Below, piece after piece: positions 48,337 to 56,120 of a stretch of DNA of 64,000 nucleotides. A model generated the notes under the pieces. It saw nothing but the letters and a program-made list of their open reading frames with translations. It ran no database searches and was not told where the DNA came from. A program made the position numbers and the translations under genes. The stretch is from NCBI RefSeq assembly GCF_002783505.1, contig NZ_PFGL01000063.1, forward strand, positions 131,269 through 195,268, in the 5' to 3' direction. This DNA comes from Shewanella sp. CG12_big_fil_rev_8_21_14_0_65_47_15 (GTDB taxonomy: Bacteria > Pseudomonadota > Gammaproteobacteria > Enterobacterales > Shewanellaceae). Every line of letters starts with the position of its first letter. Position 1 is the first letter of the stretch.

Positions 48337-48750
48337 TTAACCCAGCTTGATATGGACGCGGTAAACATCCATCTCGTAGTAAGTTGCAAAGTTTTGGCTA
48401 AACAACGTAATCAAGGCTCTGGATTCATTTTCCCCAATCCAGCCACTAAACAAGCTATAGATCTGCTTGCTGTTAAAGCAGATATCGATGTCTTTAACCA
48501 GTTCGGGTTCGGGATAACCCCGAAAGGCAAACTCAGTGACATACACTAAGCGCCAATGCTTTTGTTGACGCTCCAATCGAACTTCTACAGTATGAAATCC
48601 GCCATTTTCAGCGCTGTAATCTGGATCGCGAAAATTAAGGGTTATCGAATTAGCATCTTTGAGTTCGACGTCAGCCAGTTCCTTTTCAATCACTTGGTAA
48701 AAACGATCGGGCATCGCTGGCTGTTGGTTACGCTTGATGGTTAATGTCAT
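48337..48750 (-). CDS. DUF2787 family protein
   Basis: A 137-residue protein from ATG 48750 (AAGGAATATCCC upstream; fourteen earlier codons lack a site). Landmarks are the N-terminal FYQVIEKELADVE, SITLNFRDPDYSAENGGFHTVEVRLE in the middle and FAFRGYPEPELVKDIDICFN near the end, which match DUF2787, a family found almost exclusively on genomic islands of marine gammaproteobacteria beside RadC/YeeS, AlpA and recombinase genes. The function is unknown. It lies between the recombinase and two unknown genes on the same strand. Confidence 0.75.
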   Translation of the reverse strand: MTLTIKRNQQPAMPDRFYQVIEKELADVELKDANSITLNFRDPDYSAENGGFHTVEVRLERQQKHWRLVYVTEFAFRGYPEPELVKDIDICFNSKQIYSLFSGWIGENESRALITLFSQNFATYYEMDVYRVHIKLG

Positions 48751-48782
48751 GGGATATTCCTTGTTTGATTTACGTGCATACG

Positions 48783-48816
48783 CAAGAGCCAAGGCGCAGT
48801 CACGCCTTGGCTCTTG
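48783..48816. repeat. Perfect 14-base-pair hairpin, copy 1 of a related pair
   Basis: CAAGAGCCAAGGCG (48783-48796) pairs perfectly with CGCCTTGGCTCTTG (48803-48816) with a 6-base loop. It sits in the gap between two same-strand genes, with no T run on the minus strand. Its core AGCCAAGG(C)G has a relative at 50437-50464. Confidence 0.75.
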
Positions 48817-48964
48817 TTGTTTATGCGGTTTGGTTTATGAATCGGGTGTAGGCAAAGCGCTGCTTGCTTGGGGACTTACTCGAGGCAAGATGCTTACGGT
48901 TAGGGGATAGGTGCAGGCTTACGAACTCGAACAAGTTATCGAGTGAGGGCTAGGTTGCTGGTGG

Positions 48965-49321
48965 TCAGTGGCTTAGCTTTGGTTTAGCTTCGGTTTGATA
49001 AATCGCAATATACAAATAGCCGTGGCTGCCTAAGGTATCGGCCTCACAGGTAAAGCCGGCGTATTCAATGCTCAAGCAGTGCTGCTCTGTAGCATCAATC
49101 TCGCCGGTGGCCACCAGCCGTTCAAGCTGTTTAACCATAGCGGGAAAGGCCTCGACAAATTGTTGTTTAATTGCTGGTGGAAATTCACCAACAAAGCTTG
49201 AACGGTCATGGAGATAATCCAAGTGCAGACCGCGTAAAATTAGCCTTGCACCAAAGCGGGGGGACACTTTACGGGGCAAGCCCCAGGCGTGCTCAATATC
49301 GAAAAGTTTTAGCGTTGTCAT
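48965..49321 (-). CDS. Unrecognised island protein, 118 residues
   Basis: A 118-residue soluble protein with no signal or membrane segment, start ATG 49321 with GAGGTCACT upstream. I do not recognise the family. It carries the segments GLPRKVSPRFGARLILRGLH and IEYAGFTCEADTLGSHGYLY, the latter beta-rich. It belongs to the minus-strand island operon with the RadC-like, DUF2787 and recombinase genes. Confidence 0.6.
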   Translation of the reverse strand: MTTLKLFDIEHAWGLPRKVSPRFGARLILRGLHLDYLHDRSSFVGEFPPAIKQQFVEAFPAMVKQLERLVATGEIDATEQHCLSIEYAGFTCEADTLGSHGYLYIAIYQTEAKPKLSH

Positions 49322-49463
49322 AGTGACCTCAATGGTTGAAGGATGAAACTAAGGGAGTGTTATGCTTGTTAGCGGACTAGCGGGAGCGGTGATAAATGTC
49401 TAGTCGAGTGCAAGTAGTGAATACAGCTGGCGAGCGAACTGGATATCGATCAGGTAAAGGTCT

Positions 49464-49826
49464 TTAAGTATGCACACTCCAATTGGGCTGTTCATTACTG
49501 CCATGGTTAAAGTACACGCCGTTGATCACCCGCTGCCATTCACCTATTGGCACACCATAGCTGTCACAGGGGCAAACATAGCGGCAAAAGGCAATTTCCT
49601 TGGGTAAGTGTTCAACCACATCACGGTGAAACACACTCAATACGGTTTTATGTAGCTTTGGATTCGGTGCCACAATCGGTTTGCCAATCACTTGGCCCAT
49701 GGCATTAAGTGGCCGCACAAACATCGGCAAAATGAGTTCAACCGCTAAACGGTTACGCAGTTCAGGAAACGCGGCGCAGGCTTCGGCGACACAGGCCTGT
49801 GAAAAGCTATCAGTAAATTCAATCAT
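49464..49826 (-). CDS. Unrecognised island protein, 120 residues
   Basis: A 120-residue soluble protein, start ATG 49826 with AAGGAGTCC upstream. No family is recognised. It has one Cys-rich segment, AFCRYVCPCDSYGVP (Cys at about 82, 86 and 88), and a C-terminal WQRVINGVYFNHGS. It is the next gene down from the RadC-like gene (41 bases) and is probably co-transcribed. Confidence 0.6.
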   Translation of the reverse strand: MIEFTDSFSQACVAEACAAFPELRNRLAVELILPMFVRPLNAMGQVIGKPIVAPNPKLHKTVLSVFHRDVVEHLPKEIAFCRYVCPCDSYGVPIGEWQRVINGVYFNHGSNEQPNWSVHT

Positions 49827-49866
49827 GATGGACTCCTTGATTTGGCGTTATAGGTTTAAACACTGG

Positions 49867-50358
49867 CTAGAGTAAGCCGCGCTCAGCAAAGGACACTGGT
49901 GTGCGGCCAACCACGATATGGTCAAGTACGCGCACATCGATAAGCGCTAATGCATCGGTTAACCGTTGAGTGATGTGCTTATCTGCAGCCGAAGGTTCAG
50001 ACTCACCTGAAGGATGGTTATGGGCAAAAATCACCGCCGCCGCATTGACGGCCAACACTGCCTTAACCACTTCCCGTGGATAAACACTGGCAGCATCTAA
50101 AGTGCCAAAGAACAACTCTTTAAACTCGAGTAATTGATGCTGATTATCGAGCAGCATCACCGCAAAAACCTCCCGCTCATAACCACCGAGTTTGTAAGTT
50201 AAAAAATCCTTTGTGGCCTTTGGATTGGTATAGGCGTCCTTCTTCACATAGCGCTCGGCAATGATATTGGCGGCAGAGGCGAGGATGACGTCATCCGAGG
50301 GCGGCCATAGCGTCACAGGTCGAATGGTTGTTCTGGTGTGCATAGGTTTTGTTGACAT
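49867..50358 (-). CDS. RadC/YeeS family JAB-domain protein
   Basis: A 163-residue protein from ATG 50358, with AAGGAGCCTGAT upstream. It consists of the JAB/MPN metalloprotease-like domain of the RadC family without the N-terminal helix-hairpin-helix of chromosomal RadC. The metal motif is [19 protein letters not shown] (His-x-His, then Asp), with VLDHIVVG after it. Island-borne YeeS-type versions of this protein are nearly constant members of mobile islands; they are not the housekeeping RadC and their function is unsettled. It heads the minus-strand operon after two tiny genes. Confidence 0.9.
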   Translation of the reverse strand: MSTKPMHTRTTIRPVTLWPPSDDVILASAANIIAERYVKKDAYTNPKATKDFLTYKLGGYEREVFAVMLLDNQHQLLEFKELFFGTLDAASVYPREVVKAVLAVNAAAVIFAHNHPSGESEPSAADKHITQRLTDALALIDVRVLDHIVVGRTPVSFAERGLL

Positions 50359-50436
50359 ATCAGGCTCCTTGAAAGCGTTAATGGGCTTATGCACTGGAGT
50401 GATATATAGCTAAAAAATGTTCGAAACAGACATAAA

Positions 50437-50464
50437 AGCCAAGGTGCTTGTTGGCACCTTGGCT
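50437..50464. repeat. Perfect 11-base-pair hairpin, copy 2 of a related pair
   Basis: AGCCAAGGTGC (50437-50447) pairs with GCACCTTGGCT (50454-50464), 6-base loop. It lies between the tiny genes at 50489-50651 and the RadC-like gene, all on the minus strand. Compared with 48783-48816, one stem pair differs on both sides (T-A here, C-G there). Confidence 0.7.
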
Positions 50465-50488
50465 TGGTGAGGACATGAGTAAACTAGG

Positions 50489-50581
50489 CTACATACCTTT
50501 GTTTTTCGCCCAGTCGTAACCAGCAATCACGCCGAGAATAAATAACTCAGCCATTGGCCTATTAATGAGCAGGCTAAACAT
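50489..50581 (-). CDS. 30-residue membrane microprotein
   Basis: ATG 50581 is preceded by AAAGGAGAAGGACT, a strong ribosome site. The product begins MFSLLINRPMAELFILGVIA and continues GYDWAKNKGM: one hydrophobic helix (about 11-21) with a short polar tail. Its start overlaps the end of the preceding 25-codon gene by 8 bases, as in coupled translation. No family is recognised. Confidence 0.6.
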   Translation of the reverse strand: MFSLLINRPMAELFILGVIAGYDWAKNKGM

Positions 50582-50651
50582 AGTCCTTCTCCTTTAAGCT
50601 GCGGTAAATTCCAACGCCAAGCATAAAGCCGGCGATAAATGCGATAGGCAT
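50574..50651 (-). CDS. 25-residue membrane microprotein
   Basis: ATG 50651 is preceded by GGAGGCTTT, a near-perfect ribosome site. The product begins MPIAFIAGFMLGVGIYRSLK and ends EKDYV: a hydrophobic helix (about 3-15) with a charged tail. It overlaps the next tiny gene and probably starts the operon with it and the RadC-like gene. No family is recognised. Confidence 0.6.
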   Translation of the reverse strand: MPIAFIAGFMLGVGIYRSLKEKDYV

Positions 50652-50681
50652 AAAGCCTCCTTAGTTTAAATAGATAGATTG

Positions 50682-50733
50682 GCCACTGGTTGCAGTCGCT
50701 TCAGTGGCGGGATGTGTCAGTAATGGGTTACTG
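50682..50733. promoter_or_regulatory. Two inverted repeats in the divergent region before alpA
   Basis: GCCACTG (50682-50688) with CAGTGGC (50702-50708), and CAGTAA-TGGG-TTACTG (50718-50733). They lie between the divergent alpA-like gene (start 50838) and the tiny genes (start 50651) and share the CAGT core. They are good candidates for operators of the AlpA-like protein. Confidence 0.5.
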
Positions 50734-50837
50734 CATCTTAGTGATATAGATGTGAAAAAGGTTGGAGACTGCCAAATTTCACAGTTAAAGATAACCGCCA
50801 CTCCTCATGGTTTGAACTAAACCAGAGGATTTAAAAA

Positions 50838-51038
50838 ATGAGATTAATCAGACTAAAAGAAGTTATCGACTGCACAGGTCTTGCCCGCTCCACTATCTAT
50901 AAATACATCGATGAAGGCATTTTCCCTAAGTCGGTCTCGCTAGGCGATAGAGCCGTTGCATGGGTTGAAAGTGAAGTACAGGAGTGGATATTAGAAAGGA
51001 TCGCACAGAGGGATGGTGCGGTGACAGAATGCCTTTAA
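50838..51038 (+). CDS. AlpA family transcriptional regulator
   Basis: A 66-residue helix-turn-helix protein with the AlpA layout: MRLIRLKEVIDCTGLARSTI, YKYIDEGIFPKSVSLGDRAV, then AWVESEVQEWI. The recognition helix is in ARSTIYKYI. AlpA-type proteins activate excision or other genes of cryptic prophages and islands (P4 family). GAGGATTTAAAAA is the ribosome site. It diverges from the RadC operon across a region with inverted repeats. Confidence 0.9.
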   Translation: MRLIRLKEVIDCTGLARSTIYKYIDEGIFPKSVSLGDRAVAWVESEVQEWILERIAQRDGAVTECL

Positions 51039-51053
51039 TAAACGGCATAAAAT

Positions 51054-51079
51054 GGTGAAGGCTTACACTAGCCTTCACC
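51054..51079. terminator. Hairpin downstream of alpA
   Basis: GGTGAAGGCT (51054-51063) pairs with AGCCTTCACC (51070-51079), 6-base loop, 15 bases after the alpA stop. There is no clean T run, so it is a weak terminator or a 3'-end hairpin. The roughly 355 bases after it hold no gene with a visible ribosome site apart from the fragment at 51436. Confidence 0.5.
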
Positions 51080-51435
51080 TCATCAAGTTAATTAAATTTA
51101 TTTGTCAGATTTTGCTAGATAGCAAAGGCGGAAGCCCGTTTTCATGCCTTTATAGCGCATAGTTGAGGTCGCCAGACATAGATTTCTTTCTATTGCCCCC
51201 AATTTAATGAGGCCCTGTCAGGGCGTTTGTGGTTTCAATGAAATCCCGAAGTACAAAGACTGTGCTATCTCACTGGATTCGATGGATCTTTTCTGACACA
51301 ATCCTAAAAATTATCTGCATCAATCTAAATGGTCTAATCGTTTAATAAATCTGCTTTAAACATGATATTTGAAAGCTTTTAGGTGATTACCGTTGCTGTT
51401 TTTGCCACAAGAATAATAAGAGGTGAGGCACAGGG

Positions 51436-51522
51436 ATGGTCGATACAATTCCAAGCTATGAAGAGATGATGCCAGCGGTGCTAAGCTCACCTTTAAATAT
51501 TAGGACTTCAAATGGACATTGA
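51436..51522 (+). pseudogene. 28-codon frame resembling the N-terminus of an Mrr-type protein
   Basis: ATG 51436 (GTGAGGCACAGGG upstream) opens MVDTIPSYEEMMPAVLSSPL and ends NIRTSNGH, overlapping the hsdR start by 11 bases. IPSYEEMMPAVL is like the opening helix of Mrr-N winged-helix domains of restriction proteins (T/S-Y-x-E-x-M-x-P-x-L). It may be a truncated relic of an earlier gene or a leader peptide that couples into hsdR. Resemblance is by eye only. Confidence 0.35.
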
Positions 51523-54361
51523 CGGTTTAAAACCAGAAACCCAGGCTCGTTTATCAATTGATGAGCAGCTTAGGCTTGCTGGTTGGAAAGTACAAACCTG
51601 GCCAGCAGCTAATCTAGGTGAAGGCTTAGGTGTCGCAATCCGCGAATACCCTACCGATTCTGGCCCTGCCGACTATATTCTGTTTGTTAATCGCAAAGCC
51701 GTTGGCGTGATTGAAGCCAAAAAAGATGACAGCATATTATCGCAAGTTGAAGATCAAACCCTTCGTTATGCGAGTAGCAAAATTAAGTTTCAAAATAATC
51801 AAGAACCGCTGTCATTTTTGTTTGAAGCCACTAGCCAAGTTATTCAGTTTACCGACCTTCGAGATCCTACCCCTCGATCTCGGGAAATCTTCCATTTTTT
51901 TAAGCCTGAAACGCTGCAAGACTGGATAAAGCAAGAAAGTTCATTGCGTCACAACTTGAAAAACAACATGCCTGAGTTGCCCAAAGCGAATCTGCGGGAA
52001 TGCCAAGTTGGCGCAATTACTGGGCTTGAGAAATCATTAGCAGCAAACCACCCACGCTCACTCATTCACATGGCTACGGGTGCTGGTAAAACCTTTACTG
52101 CGATTAATGCTGTTTACCGTTTGCTAAATCATGGCGGCGCAAAACGTATTTTATTTTTGGTTGATACCCGCAACTTAGGTAAACAGGCACAGCAAGAATT
52201 TCATGCCTTTAAACCGCAAGGCAAGCAAACGTTTTTCCATGAAAACCATATAGTTCAGCGTTTAACTAGCAGCACAATTGATAGTGCTGCCGAGGTATGC
52301 ATTTGTACCATTCAGCGTATGTATTCGATTTTAAGCGGTAAGCCAATTGATGAAAGCGCCGAGGACATTTCACTACACGAAATCAAGCAAAATCAGCAGC
52401 AAGCCAAGTTGGTAAAATACAACCCAGCCGTGCCTGTTGAAACCTTTGATTTTATTATTGTGGATGAATGCCACCGCTCTATTTACAACTTGTGGAAGCA
52501 AGTGCTCGACTACTTTGATGCCTTCATCATTGGCTTAACCGCCACGCCTGATAAACGTACTTTCGGCTTTTTTAAGGAAAATATCGTTGCCGAATACAGC
52601 TATGAAGACTCAGTGCTTGATGGCGTCAACGTCGGTTACGACGTCTATGAAATTGAAACCGAAATCGGCAATAAAGGCGCAGAGTTAAAAGCCAAAGAAT
52701 GGCTTGATCACCGCGACAAACTGACTCGCAAAAAACGTTGGGCACAGGCAGAAGAAGACAACAGCTACACTAGCAAAGATCTAGACCGTTCAGTCGTTAA
52801 CGTCAGCCAAATTCGCCAAGTCATTAAGGCGATGAAAAAGGCTGTTGAAACCCAGATTTATCCAGATCGTAAAGAAGTGCCCAAAACACTGATTTTCGCT
52901 AAAACCGACAGCCACGCCGACGACATCATTCAAATTGTGCGTGAAGTGTACGGCCAAGGTAATGAGTTTTGTAAAAAAGTCACTTATAGCGCCAAAGATC
53001 CTGATGGCATTTTGAATGATTTTCGTAACGACTTTAATCCGCGCATTACCGTAACGGTGGATATGATTGCCACAGGTACAGACGTTAAACCGCTCGAAAT
53101 ATTGCTCTTTATGCGTGATGTGCGCAGTAAAGGCTATTACGAACAAATGAAAGGCCGTGGAGTTCGGAGTTTAAGTTATGAAGACCTACACAACGTCAGC
53201 AAAAGTGCTACCAGCGATAAAGATCGCTTTGTGCTCATTGATGCCGTTGGTGTAGAAAAGTCACTCAAAACCGAAAGCCGCCCATTGGAGCGTAATCCCA
53301 ATCTATCACTGAAAGATTTATTGCAAGGTGTGGCAATGGGCCATCGCGATGACGACACCATTCAAAGCCTTGCTAATCGTTTAACCCGTTTAAGTAAACA
53401 GCTGGATAAGCGCGGGCTAGCCGAGGTTGAAAAGCTAACCGGTAAACCGCTGCCACAAGTGGCCAGAGACTTACTCACTGCGCTCGACCCTGATGCTATT
53501 AATCAGAGAGCCCTCGCGAATGCGAAAGCTGCAGGCATTACGCGAAATGAAGAGTCTTTAACCGATAGCGAACGTCAAAGTGCTAAAGAGCAGCTGATTG
53601 ACCAAGCTTGTCAAACCTTTGATAATCCGGCCACGCGTGAAGGCATAGAATCGGCCCGCAGGCAGCGTGAGCAGCTTATCGACCATATCAACTTAGATAC
53701 GGTGACTTATTCAGGTTACAGCAGCCAAGCTGCCGACAATGCCGAAAAAGTCATTCAAAGCTTTAAAGATTTTATCGAGCAGTATAAAGATGATATTCAA
53801 GCCTTAAGCTTTTTTTACCAGCAGCCGTATCAGCGCAGGGGCTTAACCTTTGCCATGTTAGAAGAACTGCACCAAGCGTTAAGTAAGCCACCTTTGCTGC
53901 TGACCACCGAAAAGCTGTGGAGTGCTTATGAGCGGCTCAATCAAGGCAATAACCAAGCAGCGGCTAAAAAAAACAACAGCAACAAGGGCAAAAAAGTGAA
54001 CAGCCAAAGGCAGCTGACTGATATCATCTCGCTTATCCGGTTTGCTTTAGGGTTAGACGCCGACCTCAAATCCTTTGCCGAACAAGTTGATGCCAAGTTT
54101 AAAAAGTGGATTTTCCGTCATAATGCCCAGCGTTCAACAGCATTTACGGAGCAGCAGACTCAGTGGTTACGTTTGATAAAAGATCATATTGCCGCCAGCT
54201 GCGCCATCGAGCGCGATGACTTTGACTACAGCCCCTTTTCCGACCACGGTGGTTTACAAAAAGCCTGGGGCCTATTTGCCGTTAACAACCCAAACAGCAA
54301 CGGCCAAAATAACGAATTAGATAGCCTATTGGCTGAAATGAATCAGGAATTAATTGCATAG
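51512..54361 (+). CDS. hsdR: Type I restriction enzyme R subunit (EcoEI-like HsdR)
   Basis: A 949-residue HsdR. The N-terminal PD-(D/E)xK nuclease (about 1-140) has ADYILFVNRKAVGVIEAKKD. The first motor domain has Walker A MATGAGKTF (near 188), ILFLVDTRNL and the DEAH-type motif DECHRSIYN (near 318). The second motor domain has TLIFAKTDSHADDI, VDMIATGTDVKPLEILLFM and YEQMKGRGVR. A C-terminal EcoEI-type region (about 690-940) has QRRGLTFAMLEELHQAL. The protein translocates DNA and cuts it away from the recognition site. It is the first gene of the restriction operon, followed at once by hsdS. The type IB assignment follows from the EcoEI-like C-terminus. Confidence 0.93.
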   Translation: MDIDGLKPETQARLSIDEQLRLAGWKVQTWPAANLGEGLGVAIREYPTDSGPADYILFVNRKAVGVIEAKKDDSILSQVEDQTLRYASSKIKFQNNQEPLSFLFEATSQVIQFTDLRDPTPRSREIFHFFKPETLQDWIKQESSLRHNLKNNMPELPKANLRECQVGAITGLEKSLAANHPRSLIHMATGAGKTFTAINAVYRLLNHGGAKRILFLVDTRNLGKQAQQEFHAFKPQGKQTFFHENHIVQRLTSSTIDSAAEVCICTIQRMYSILSGKPIDESAEDISLHEIKQNQQQAKLVKYNPAVPVETFDFIIVDECHRSIYNLWKQVLDYFDAFIIGLTATPDKRTFGFFKENIVAEYSYEDSVLDGVNVGYDVYEIETEIGNKGAELKAKEWLDHRDKLTRKKRWAQAEEDNSYTSKDLDRSVVNVSQIRQVIKAMKKAVETQIYPDRKEVPKTLIFAKTDSHADDIIQIVREVYGQGNEFCKKVTYSAKDPDGILNDFRNDFNPRITVTVDMIATGTDVKPLEILLFMRDVRSKGYYEQMKGRGVRSLSYEDLHNVSKSATSDKDRFVLIDAVGVEKSLKTESRPLERNPNLSLKDLLQGVAMGHRDDDTIQSLANRLTRLSKQLDKRGLAEVEKLTGKPLPQVARDLLTALDPDAINQRALANAKAAGITRNEESLTDSERQSAKEQLIDQACQTFDNPATREGIESARRQREQLIDHINLDTVTYSGYSSQAADNAEKVIQSFKDFIEQYKDDIQALSFFYQQPYQRRGLTFAMLEELHQALSKPPLLLTTEKLWSAYERLNQGNNQAAAKKNNSNKGKKVNSQRQLTDIISLIRFALGLDADLKSFAEQVDAKFKKWIFRHNAQRSTAFTEQQTQWLRLIKDHIAASCAIERDDFDYSPFSDHGGLQKAWGLFAVNNPNSNGQNNELDSLLAEMNQELIA

Positions 54362-54362
54362 T

Positions 54363-56120
54363 ATGGCATTTTCTAAAGATATAAATGAATTAGTTACAGA
54401 AGACACAACTGGGTTGCTAAACAAACATGAATCGTGGGAAAGAGTAACGCTTCAAGATGTGGTGGAAGTCGTCAATGGCTATGCATTCTCATCAAGTGGT
54501 TTTAACACCGGAAAAGGTTTACCTCTCATCAGAATCAGAGATATCGTTTCAGGTAAAACCGATACAACGTATGAAGGTGATTACTCTAAAGACTACATTG
54601 TTGAGAATGGTGATTTATTAGTTGGAATGGATGGTGATTTCCACTCCGCATTTTGGCGAAGCGGCATTGCACTTTTAAATCAACGAGTTTGCAAATTGAC
54701 TGCAAATGAAAATTTTTATAATCAAAAATTTTTAGCATACCTATTACCCGGTTATTTAGATGCTATAAATCAAAATACATCTGCCGTGACAGTAAAGCAT
54801 CTTTCATCAAAAACGATTCAGAGTATCCCATTACCGCTACCAACAAGAAAAGAACAAGATAGATTGGTAGAAAAGCTTGAGGAGCTATTTTCCGAGTTTG
54901 ACAACGGAATTGAAGAACTCAAAGCCGCACAAACCAAACTTAGCCGATACCGCCAATCGCTATTAAAAAGTGCGGTTGAAGGTTCATTGACTCAGCAATG
55001 GCGCGCTGAAAATAGCGACCGAGTGCAAGAAACAGGTGAGCAACTGTTAGCACGCATTTTAAAACAGCGCCGTGAACAGTGGCTGCAACAAAAACTCGCC
55101 GAGTTTGCCGAAAAAGGCAAAACACCATCGAAAAACTGGCAAGATGCATATCCTGAACCCGTTCAACCCGATACCACCGACTTGCCTGAACTGCCTAAAG
55201 GTTGGGTATGGGCAACAATTGATCAGCTTGCTTCTGTAGGCACGGGGGTTACACCATTAAAATCAAGAAATGATTATTATGATAATGGTGATATACCTTG
55301 GGTAACTAGCGGTGCGGTTAATGAAGAAAGTGTCTATAGAGCTAACACTTTTATAACTCGAACGGCTGTAGATGAATGTCGATTAAAAATTTATCCTGCA
55401 GGTACTTTGCTTGTAGCAATGTATGGTGAAGGAAAAACAAGAGGAATGAGTGCAGAGCTAAAAATCCCTGCAACCATCAATCAAGCTTTGGCAGCGCTTA
55501 TTCTAGAAGGTGAGGCCTCAGTTCTAAAAGAGTTTCTAAAAATATATTTGCTTGATAGCTACCAGAAAATGAGAAGCAAAGCTTCTGGTGGTGTGCAACC
55601 AAATTTAAATTTACTGATTGTAAGATCGATGTGTGTACCTATACCCTGTGTTCGTGAACAACAAGAAATACACCAACTTTATAAGTTTCAAGCAGAAGAA
55701 ATTGAGACTCAAGTAAAGTCGATAAAATTCAGTTTAGTGGCCTCAGATGCCCAGCGTAAAAATATCTTAAAGTCGGCTTTTTCCGGCCAACTAGTGTCGC
55801 AAGATCCTAATGACGAACCCGCTTCAGTATTGCTTGAAAAAATCAAAAAAGAGCGTGAAGCTTTGGCAAAAAAGCCTAAAACTAAACAAATAAAGACAAA
55901 ATCAGCCATGAAAAAAATAACGGTCGAAGAGCTTACCAAGTGGGTGAGTGATTATGAAGGAAGCAGCTTTACGTTTGAAGAATTGCAAAAAATATTTCAA
56001 GGTGACTACGACCAGTTAAAAGACTGCGTATTTGAAATGCTAAGTGCTAATAAGCCACTCTTTAAACAAGTATTCGACCAGAAGTTGAATGCGATAACGT
56101 TTATCAAGGAAGATAAATGA
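54363..56120 (+). CDS. hsdS: Type I restriction specificity subunit HsdS with C-terminal extension
   Basis: A 585-residue HsdS starting one base after the hsdR stop. Two target-recognition domains are visible: TRD1 (about 15-150) with SWERVTLQDVVEVVNGYAFS and TRD2 (about 275-420) with GWVWATIDQLASVGTGVTPL. Each is followed by a conserved helical spacer (EELFSEFDNGIEELKAAQ and LVASDAQRKNILKSAFSGQL). Past the second spacer a 70-residue extension (about 515-585) with MKKITVEELTKWVSDYEGS and FEELQKIFQGDYDQLKD is not part of standard HsdS and may link to the neighbouring ATPase, whose start overlaps by four bases. The two TRDs recognise the split DNA target. Confidence 0.92.
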   Translation: MAFSKDINELVTEDTTGLLNKHESWERVTLQDVVEVVNGYAFSSSGFNTGKGLPLIRIRDIVSGKTDTTYEGDYSKDYIVENGDLLVGMDGDFHSAFWRSGIALLNQRVCKLTANENFYNQKFLAYLLPGYLDAINQNTSAVTVKHLSSKTIQSIPLPLPTRKEQDRLVEKLEELFSEFDNGIEELKAAQTKLSRYRQSLLKSAVEGSLTQQWRAENSDRVQETGEQLLARILKQRREQWLQQKLAEFAEKGKTPSKNWQDAYPEPVQPDTTDLPELPKGWVWATIDQLASVGTGVTPLKSRNDYYDNGDIPWVTSGAVNEESVYRANTFITRTAVDECRLKIYPAGTLLVAMYGEGKTRGMSAELKIPATINQALAALILEGEASVLKEFLKIYLLDSYQKMRSKASGGVQPNLNLLIVRSMCVPIPCVREQQEIHQLYKFQAEEIETQVKSIKFSLVASDAQRKNILKSAFSGQLVSQDPNDEPASVLLEKIKKEREALAKKPKTKQIKTKSAMKKITVEELTKWVSDYEGSSFTFEELQKIFQGDYDQLKDCVFEMLSANKPLFKQVFDQKLNAITFIKEDK

